From NCBI RefSeq assembly GCF_014650875.1, contig NZ_BMVU01000058.1:1-35232 (forward strand): DNA of 35,232 nt, in the 5' to 3' direction. Position numbers and translations under genes: made by a program. Under the pieces are notes generated by a model. The model did no database searches. It was given only the letters and a program-made list of their open reading frames with translations, and was not told the DNA's origin. Positions within the stretch are counted from its first letter, which is position 1; every line of letters starts with the position of its first letter. Shown piece after piece: positions 17,044 to 27,000 of this stretch. This stretch comes from Streptomyces minutiscleroticus. GTDB lineage: Bacteria; Actinomycetota; Actinomycetes; Streptomycetales; Streptomycetaceae.

Positions 17044-17278
17044 CGGCCGATTCTCGCGGGAGCGGCGGCGGGGCGGCCATTCGTTTGCCCTGCGTGAGCA
17101 TGTGATTACTTTTTGGTACGGGAAAGCGGCACCTTCCGCGACTCCCGTGCGTTGTCCTGATGGCTGTCGTGGCCAGACCTCCCGGCCCGGTGCGGTCCTC
17201 GCTTACGATGGCCGTTGCTCGATCCGTCCGTTCACGACCCGACCGTCCCAGGCCCGACCGGCAAGGAGACAAACCCCC
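17044..17278. promoter_or_regulatory. GNAT / secA divergent promoter region
   Basis: A 235-base gap between divergent genes. On the minus strand, GAGAAT (17050-17055) is a possible leaderless -10 for the GNAT gene. For secA the best -10 is TACGAT at 17204-17209, about 70 bases before the GTG, without a good -35. A section unusually low in GC for this genome lies at 17096-17125 (includes GATTACTTTTTGG). Promoter positions are guesses from motif inspection. Confidence 0.35.
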
Positions 17279-20086
<2,808 letters not shown>

Positions 20087-20114
20087 GGGCGGCGTCCCGC
20101 CGGGGCGTACGGAA

Positions 20115-20156
20115 CGGCGAAGGGCCGGGCATCGGAGGATGCCCGGCCCTTCGCCG
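20115..20156. terminator. secA terminator (19-bp stem)
   Basis: A perfect 19-bp stem (20115-20133 with 20138-20156) and a GGAG loop lie 28 bases after the secA stop, between convergent secA and the Rv3235-family gene. It is the longest perfect stem in the window and probably stops transcription from both sides. Confidence 0.9.
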
Positions 20157-20282
20157 TGTGCGGTGGCCCCTCGCCGTGTGTGGTGGTCCTCGGCTGGTCG
20201 GTGATCTCGGTGATCCCCCGGGGCTGGTCAGTGGGGGCTGGTCCGTGGGGTCGGTTTCGGCTCTGCCGGTGGGCGGGCGCGG

Positions 20283-21080
<798 letters not shown>

Positions 21081-21403
21081 GCGGCGTCCCCGTTCCGTGA
21101 GACCCGGTGAATACCGGGCGGTAACTCTCGTCGGGGGTTCTTGTACGGGGGCGGAGGGGCGCGTCGCAAGGGGCGCCGGAACCGGCCCGGCCCATGCGGA
21201 AAGTTCGCCTTCCCGGGTGAACGGGAGGCGGACACGCCCTGGAAGACAGGGGTGTGCCGTACGCGTCACGGGCGCAGGGTTGACGCCGGGGGCGGGGCCG
21301 GTGGGAACCCGAAAGGGGACGGCCGCACGTATCCTGAAGGTCCTCCGCGGCGGTGCGCGAGCGCCGTCCCGAGGAGACCTCCGACTACGAAAGCGGCTGA
21401 GCC
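21081..21403. promoter_or_regulatory. Divergent intergenic region, Rv3235-family / DUF6912
   Basis: This 323-base stretch contains no supported gene. A 6-bp hairpin (CCCGGT 21103-21108 with ACCGGG 21113-21118) lies 23 bases upstream of the Rv3235-family start. For the plus-strand DUF6912 gene, TATCCT at 21330-21335 is a possible -10. Alternatively GGAACC (21304-21309), 18 bases, CGTATC (21328-21333) resembles an ECF sigma promoter. These are motif readings only. Confidence 0.35.
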
Positions 21404-21919
21404 ATGCGCGTCTACGTCCCCCTGACCCTCCCCGGTCTCGCCGAGGCGCACAAGACGGGTGAGCTGGGATCGGGGCCGTTCCTCGCGTACGCCGTCACCC
21501 CCGCGCTGCGCGAGTGGTACCTCTCCGACGACATCGAGGAGCTGGAGTACGCGGCCCTGAACCGTGCCGCCGCCGCCTCGCTGCGGCTGCTCGCGCTCGA
21601 CCCCGGCGCCCCGCGGCGGCGGGTCGTCGTGGCCGTCGATGTGGCCGACGGGGCGGCCTCCGCCGACCCCGACCGCAGCCTGGAGCCCTCCGCGCTCGGC
21701 GAGGTGCGGGTCGCCGCGCCCGTGGCCCTGGCGAAGGCCGCGGCCGTGCACGTCGACTCCGACGAGGCCGAGGCGGACGTCTCGGCCGCCGCGGACGCGC
21801 TGGGCGCGGCGGACCGCGGGGACGACGACGCGCAGTTCATCGTGGACGGGGCGGAGGACCACGAGCTGCTGTGGTTCGCCACGCAGGAGATCCCCAACCT
21901 GGTGGGACGGGACGACTGA
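21404..21919 (+). CDS. DUF6912 family protein
   Basis: A 171-residue soluble protein beginning MRVYVPLTLPGLAEAHKTGE and ending HELLWFATQEIPNLV, features I associate with the actinobacterial DUF6912 family of unknown function. The middle (about 75-145) is Ala/Asp-rich with VVVAVDVADGAAS. No membrane segment, signal peptide or known catalytic motif is seen. The ATG at 21404 has only a weak AAAGCGG upstream; the N-terminus fits the family, so the start is kept. The HAD hydrolase gene follows 116 bases later with its own probable promoter. Confidence 0.83.
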   Translation: MRVYVPLTLPGLAEAHKTGELGSGPFLAYAVTPALREWYLSDDIEELEYAALNRAAAASLRLLALDPGAPRRRVVVAVDVADGAASADPDRSLEPSALGEVRVAAPVALAKAAAVHVDSDEAEADVSAAADALGAADRGDDDAQFIVDGAEDHELLWFATQEIPNLVGRDD

Positions 21920-22023
21920 GCACGCGGGCGCCCCGGACGCCGCGGGCGCCGCGGGCGCTGTGGGTGCTGTGGGTGCTGTGGCCTCCCGGCCGCCTCGGTG
22001 ACGGCGTTGTCGGCGGGGGCGGG

Positions 22024-22029
22024 TACGTT
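22024..22029 (+). promoter_or_regulatory. Leaderless -10 box of the HAD hydrolase gene
   Basis: TACGTT (fits TAnnnT) ends exactly six bases before the ATG at 22036, and there is no ribosome binding site in between, so the transcript probably begins at the start codon. TTGTCG at 22007-22012 is only 11 bases away and is too close to be a standard -35. Confidence 0.5.
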
Positions 22030-22035
22030 GCCGGT

Positions 22036-22704
22036 ATGGGGAAGCAGGGAGCGGCCGCGCACATCGTCTGGGACTGGAACGGGACGCTGTTCCACGACAC
22101 CGACGCGGTCATAGGCGCGACGAACGCCGCCTTCGCGGAGCTGGGGTTCGAACCGATCACGCTGGAGCAGTACCGCGAGCTGTACTGCGTGCCGGTGCCG
22201 CGGTTCTACGAGCGGCTGATGGGGCGGCTGCCCACGGACGCCGAGTGGCTCGTGATGGACGAGACGTTCCACCGGTACTACGCGGAGCACCGGCTGGTGT
22301 GCGGGCTGGCCGAGGGCGTGCCGGGGCTGCTGTCCGACTGGGGCGCCGCCGGGCACAGCCAGTCGATCCTGTCCATGTACGGGCACGAGGAGCTGGTGCC
22401 GCTGGTGCGCGACTTCGGCATCGAGGCGCACTTCGTGCGGGTCGACGGGCGTACGGGGCCCTCGGGCGGCAGCAAGGCCGAGCACATGGTGCGGCACCTG
22501 GAGGCGCTCGTCGGCGTCGACCCCGCCCGTACGGTCGTGATCGGAGACGCCGCCGACGACGCGCTGGCCGCGCGGCACGTGGGGGCGCGGGCGGTGCTGT
22601 ACACCGGCGGTTCGCACGGCCGCGCCAGCCTCGAAGTGGTGGGCGTGCCGGTCGTGGACACGCTGACGGAGGCGGTCGCGGAGGCGAGACGCCTGGCGGC
22701 GTAG
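22036..22704 (+). CDS. HAD-superfamily hydrolase with DxN motif
   Basis: A 222-residue HAD hydrolase of the subclass with an alpha-helical cap. Motif I reads HIVWDWNGTLFHD with nucleophile D13 and Asn at position 15 where most phosphatases have the acid/base Asp. Motif II is around S110-S113 (QSILSMYG), motif III Lys is K147 (GGSKAEH), and motif IV is GDAADD (170-175). The cap lies at about residues 22-100. A DWNGTL variant is shared by a group of actinobacterial HAD proteins, so this is unlikely to be a sequencing error. Substrate unknown. Downstream are short tandem repeats and a fragment of the PfpI gene, and no clear terminator. Confidence 0.88.
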   Translation: MGKQGAAAHIVWDWNGTLFHDTDAVIGATNAAFAELGFEPITLEQYRELYCVPVPRFYERLMGRLPTDAEWLVMDETFHRYYAEHRLVCGLAEGVPGLLSDWGAAGHSQSILSMYGHEELVPLVRDFGIEAHFVRVDGRTGPSGGSKAEHMVRHLEALVGVDPARTVVIGDAADDALAARHVGARAVLYTGGSHGRASLEVVGVPVVDTLTEAVAEARRLAA

Positions 22705-22723
22705 GCCCGGCAGCGGCCCGGAC

Positions 22724-22767
22724 CCGCCGTCCGGCCGCGCCCGCCGTCCGGCCGTGTCCGCCGTCCC
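22724..22767. repeat. 17-bp tandem repeat
   Basis: About 2.6 copies of a 17-bp unit, CCGCCGTCCGGCCGCGC, begin at 22724, 22741 (two differences) and 22758 (partial). The repeat lies 19 bases after the HAD stop. A further pair of 21-bp repeats (22850-22870 and 22880-22900, two mismatches) lies in the same gap. Confidence 0.75.
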
Positions 22768-22807
22768 AGGCGCCCGAGCCACGGGCGGCCGCTGCGGGCA
22801 CCCGGTG

Positions 22808-22847
22808 CCCCGGCCAGTACGCCGCCCTGGTGGTCCCCGGCGGCCGC
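22808..22847 (+). repeat. Inverted 40-bp copy of PfpI codons
   Basis: These 40 bases are identical to the minus strand of 23213-23252, inside the PfpI gene, and would encode PGQYAALVVPGGR on the plus strand. The identity covers exactly codons 75-87 plus one base. The copy lies beyond the 3' end of the PfpI gene in inverted orientation, with 365 bases between the two arms. Confidence 0.9.
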
Positions 22848-22906
22848 CCCCTCCGCCCGGAGCCGCCCCGAGCACGTTCCCTCCGCCCGGGCCCGCCCCG
22901 GCGCCC

Positions 22907-23473
22907 CTACCCCAGCGGGGCCTTGGCCCTCAGTACCGTCAGGAACTCGCGCATCCACCGTGAGTGGTCCGGCCAGGAGCGGGCCGAGACCAGGGTGCCG
23001 TCCACCACCGTCTCCGCGTCCTGGAAGGTCGCGCCCGCGGCCTGCATGTCGGGCTCCAGGGCGGGGTACGCCGTGACGCGGCGGCCGCGGAGTCCGTCGA
23101 CCGCCGCGGTCAGCAGCGGGCCGTGGCAGATCTGGGCCACGGGCCGGTCCGTCTCGAAGAAGGCCCTCAGGATCTTGCGGAGCTCCGGATCGTTGCGCAG
23201 GTACTCCGGGGCGCGGCCGCCGGGGACCACCAGGGCGGCGTACTGGCCGGGGTCGACCTCGGCGAAGGCCAGGTCCGCGGGCCAGACGTAGCCGGGCTTC
23301 TCGGTGTACGTGTCGAAGCCCGGCTCGAAATCATGGATCACGAAGCGGAGTTTCTTGCGGGCCGGGGCCGCGACGTGCACGTCGTAGCCCTCCTCCCGGA
23401 GCCGTTGGTAGGGGTACAGGACCTCCAGTGCCTCCGCCGCGTCGCCGGTCACGATCAGGATCTTCGCCGCCAT
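22907..23473 (-). CDS. DJ-1/PfpI-family protein
   Basis: A 188-residue protein of the glutamine-amidotransferase-like DJ-1/PfpI superfamily. The nucleophile elbow is AQICHGPLLTAA with C116 and H117; VVPGGRAPEYLR (about 82-93) and a Glu in AAEALEVLYPYQRL near the N-terminus are further family marks. Members act as proteases, deglycases or stress proteins; which applies cannot be read here. The ATG at 23473 is preferred because AGGGGAG lies nine bases upstream; an in-frame ATG at 23596 adds an unlikely Arg-rich leader. Codons 75-87 recur as a perfect inverted copy at 22808-22847. The gene is convergent with the HAD hydrolase and divergent from gdh. Confidence 0.9.
   Translation of the reverse strand: MAAKILIVTGDAAEALEVLYPYQRLREEGYDVHVAAPARKKLRFVIHDFEPGFDTYTEKPGYVWPADLAFAEVDPGQYAALVVPGGRAPEYLRNDPELRKILRAFFETDRPVAQICHGPLLTAAVDGLRGRRVTAYPALEPDMQAAGATFQDAETVVDGTLVSARSWPDHSRWMREFLTVLRAKAPLG
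23213..23252 (-). repeat. Intragenic arm of the 40-bp inverted repeat
   Basis: This is the coding arm of the perfect inverted repeat described at 22808-22847, within the PfpI gene (codons 75-87). Recombination between the arms would invert 22848-23212 and replace the C-terminal half of the protein, including the catalytic Cys, with unrelated sequence. Confidence 0.9.
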
Positions 23474-23783
23474 GTCGCTGCGCTCCCCTCGACAGAGCGC
23501 ACCTCCGCCGGGCGCGCCGTCCCGGTCAACGTGCCTCCGCCGCGGGCCTTTGCCAAGGGGCCCCGTGCCCCGCGCCGGGACGGTCCGCGTCCGCACCCGG
23601 ACGCCGCGCGGGGATGCGGACCTCCGCCCCGGGACGCGGCCGGGATGCGGTTTTCCGCGCCGGGCGCCCCGTTTCGGGGAGTTCCTTCACATCCCGGCCC
23701 GCCGCGCCCCTGTGCAGAACGTCAAAAACCTATCCTCGGTTTTGTACACATACGGCTCATGACGTGGCCCCCGCCGGGAGCGA

Positions 23784-23789
23784 TAGCCT
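23784..23789 (+). promoter_or_regulatory. Probable -10 box for the gdh leader transcript
   Basis: TAGCCT fits TAnnnT. ATGACG at 23759-23764 could be a -35 with a 19-base spacer. A GTG begins six bases downstream, so the transcript could start at 23796, giving a leader of about 300 bases before gdh. Confidence 0.4.
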
Positions 23790-23814
23790 TGTTCCGTGAT
23801 CAGCGCAATAGGTC

Positions 23815-23836
23815 GCACGGGCACTCCTGCCCGTGC
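23815..23836 (+). other. Hairpin in the gdh leader
   Basis: A perfect 9-bp stem GCACGGGCA / TGCCCGTGC with a 4-base loop (CTCC) lies about 20 bases after the predicted transcription start and 260 bases before the gdh ATG. No T tract follows, so it need not be a terminator; it may stabilise or regulate the leader. Confidence 0.5.
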
Positions 23837-24096
23837 TCTGCGCCCGGTGCGGTCGGAGTGCCTCCGAGCCCGGGCGGTCGCTGGTCCTCGCGGGCAGGAC
23901 CGCACCCCGGGGGTGCCGTGGCCGTTGTCGCCAACGCCACAGTCGTGCAAACCCCGGAACATGGCCGATAACCCCCCGCTCATCTCACCTTGCGGCATAG
24001 CGTCGAAGCAGACCGGAGACCCCGCGTCGCGGCGCTGCGTCGTTTCTTCACTTTCTTCGACGTCACGCAACGGCGCGCGACAGGAGCCAGAGGACA

Positions 24097-27000
24097 ATGC
24101 AGACCAAGCTGGACGAAGCCAAGGCCGAGCTGCTCGAACGGGCGGCCCGGGTAGCTGAGAACAGTCCGGTGGGTGGTCACCTACCGACCGGGACGACGAG
24201 CGAGGACACCCCCGACCCGGACACCGTGACCGCGTTCCTCCAGCGCTACTACCTGCACACCGCCCCGGAGGACCTGTCCGACCGCGACCCGGTCGACGTC
24301 TTCGGTGCCGCCTTCTCCCACTACAGACTGGCCGAGAACCGCCCCCAGGGCACCGCCAGCGTGCGGGTGCACACCCCGACCGTCGAGGAGAACGGCTGGA
24401 CGTGCAGCCACTCCGTGGTCGAGGTGGTCACGGACGACATGCCGTTCCTGGTGGACTCCGTCACCAACGAGCTGTCCCGGCAGGGGCGCGGCATCCACGT
24501 CGTCATCCACCCGCAGCTCGTCGTCCGCCGCGACGTCACCGGCAAGCTCCTGGAGCTGCTGCCCGGCCGGCCCGCCGGCGACCTGCCGCACGACGCCTCG
24601 GTGGAGTCCTGGATCCACGTCGAGATCGACCGCGAGACCGACCGCGCGGACCTCAAGCAGATCACCAGCGACCTGCTGCGCGTCCTGTCCGACGTCCGCG
24701 AGGCCGTCGAGGACTGGGAGAAGATGCGCGACGCCGCGCTGCGCATCGCCGACGAGCTGCCCACCGAGCCGACCGCCGACGACCTGCGCGACCAGGAGGT
24801 CGAGGAGGCCCGCGAGCTGCTGCGCTGGCTCAGCGACGACCACTTCACCTTCCTCGGCTACCGCGAGTACGAGCTGCGCGAGGACGACTCGCTGGCCGCC
24901 GTGCCGGGCACCGGCCTCGGCATCCTGCGCTCCGACCCGCAGCACACCGGCGAGGACGACCACCCCGTCGGCCCGCCCTTCGAGCGGCTGCCCGACGACG
25001 CCCGCGCCAAGGCCCGCGAGCACCGGCTGCTGGTGCTGACCAAGGCCAACAGCCGGGCCACCGTGCACCGGCCGAGCTACCTCGACTACGTCGGCGTGAA
25101 GAAGTTCGACGAGAAGGGGAACGTGGTCGGGGAGCGCCGCTTCCTCGGCCTGTTCTCCTCGGCCGCGTACACCGAGTCGGTGCGCCGGGTGCCGGTCGTG
25201 CGCCGCAAGGTCGACGAGGTCCTCAGGGGCTCGGGCTTCTCGCCCAACAGCCACGACGGGCGCGACCTGCTGCAGATCCTGGAGACGTACCCGCGCGACG
25301 AGCTGTTCCAGACGCCGGCCGACGAACTGCGGGCCATCGTCACCAGCGTCCTGTACCTGCAGGAGCGGCGCCGGCTGCGGCTGTACCTGCGCCAGGACGA
25401 GTACGGCCGCTACTACTCGGCCCTCGTCTACCTGCCGCGCGACCGCTACACCACGGGCGTCCGGCTGCGGATCATCGACATCCTCAAGGAGGAGCTCGGC
25501 GGCACCAGCGTCGACTTCACCGCCTGGAACACCGAGTCGGTCCTGTCCCGGCTGCACTTCGTGGTCCGCGTGGAGCAGGGCACCGAGCTGCCGGAGCTGT
25601 CCGACGCCGACAAGGAGCGCATCGAGTCCCGGCTGGCCGAGGCCGCCCGCTCCTGGGCCGACGGCTTCGCCGAGGCGCTGAACACCGAGTTCGGCGAGGA
25701 GCGCGCCGCCGAGCTGCTGCGCGGCTACGGCAACGCCTTCCCGGAGGGCTACAAGGCCGACCACTCCCCGCGCGCGGCGGTCGCCGACCTGGTCCACCTC
25801 GAACGGCTCGGCGAGGACGAGGACTTCGCCCTCAGCCTGTACGAGCCGGTGGGCGCCACGCCCGGCGAGCGCCGCTTCAAGATCTACCGCAAGGGCGGCT
25901 CGGTCTCCCTGTCCGCGGTGCTGCCGGTGCTCAGCCGGCTCGGCGTCGAGGTCACCGACGAGCGGCCCTACGAGCTGCGCTGCGCCGACCGCACCACCGC
26001 GTGGGTCTACGACTTCGGTCTGCGGATGCCCGTGCCGGCCGGCGGCAACGGCGACTACCTGGGCGACGACGGGCGCGAGCGGTTCCAGGAGGCGTTCGCC
26101 GCCACCTGGACGGGGCTGGCCGAGAACGACGGCTTCAACGCGCTGGTGCTGAGGGCCGGGCTCGACTGGCGCCAGGCGATGGTGCTGCGCGCCTACGCCA
26201 AGTACCTGCGCCAGGCCGGCTCGACCTTCAGCCAGGACTACATGGAGGACACCCTCCGCACCAACGTCCACACCACCCGGCTGCTCGTCTCGCTGTTCGA
26301 GGCGCGGATGTCGCCGGACCGCCAGCGGGCCGGCACGGAGCTGACCGACGCCCTCCTGGAGGAGCTGGACGCCGCCCTCGACCAGGTCGCCTCGCTCGAC
26401 GAGGACCGCATCCTGCGCTCCTTCCTGCACCTGATCAAGGCGACGCTGCGCACGAACTTCTTCCAGGAGGCGGAGGGCGGCAGGCCGCACGAGTACGTCT
26501 CCATGAAGTTCGACCCGCAGGCCATCCCGGACCTGCCGGCACCGCGTCCGGCGTACGAGATCTGGGTGTACTCGCCGAAGGTCGAGGGCGTGCACCTCAG
26601 GTTCGGCAAGGTCGCGCGCGGCGGTCTGCGCTGGTCCGACCGGCGCGAGGACTTCCGCACGGAGATCCTCGGCCTGGTCAAGGCGCAGATGGTGAAGAAC
26701 ACCGTCATCGTGCCGGTCGGCGCGAAGGGCGGCTTCGTCGCCAAGCAGCTGCCCGACCCGTCCGTGGACCGCGACGCCTGGCTCGCGGAGGGCGTCCGCA
26801 GCTACCGGACCTTCATCTCCGCGCTGCTGGACATCACCGACAACATGGTGGCCGGCGAGGTCGTGCCGCCGCAGGGCGTCGTGCGCCACGACGGGGACGA
26901 CACCTACCTCGTCGTCGCCGCCGACAAGGGCACCGCGACCTTCTCCGACATCGCCAACGAGGTCGCCGAGAGCTACGACTTCTGGCTCGGCGACGCCTTC

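Larger units (their letters stand above)
23474..24096. promoter_or_regulatory. PfpI / gdh intergenic region and gdh leader
   Basis: A 623-base stretch without a convincing gene. At 23601-23663 an imperfect tandem duplication of about 31-33 bases is seen (both copies contain GGGATGCGG). A lower-GC section at 23715-23760 contains TATCCT (23731-23736) and TTGTACACA (23742-23750), one mismatch from a Streptomyces DnaA box. A promoter-like TAGCCT follows at 23784, then a hairpin at 23815-23836. An open frame from GTG 23796 to 24158 overlaps the gdh start, but its codons lack the third-position G/C bias of real genes here, so it is treated as leader RNA and not as a gene. Confidence 0.45.

Noticed and set aside
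21081..21269. N-terminal extension of the Rv3235-family protein
   Set aside because: The 63 extra codons have weak third-position bias and no ribosome binding site at the upstream ATG, whereas ATG 21080 has one.
23796..24158. A 120-residue gene upstream of gdh
   Set aside because: The GTG is well placed for leaderless translation, but codons show many A/T third positions, the frame overlaps the gdh start by 62 bases, and no family is recognisable. It is kept only as a leader feature.
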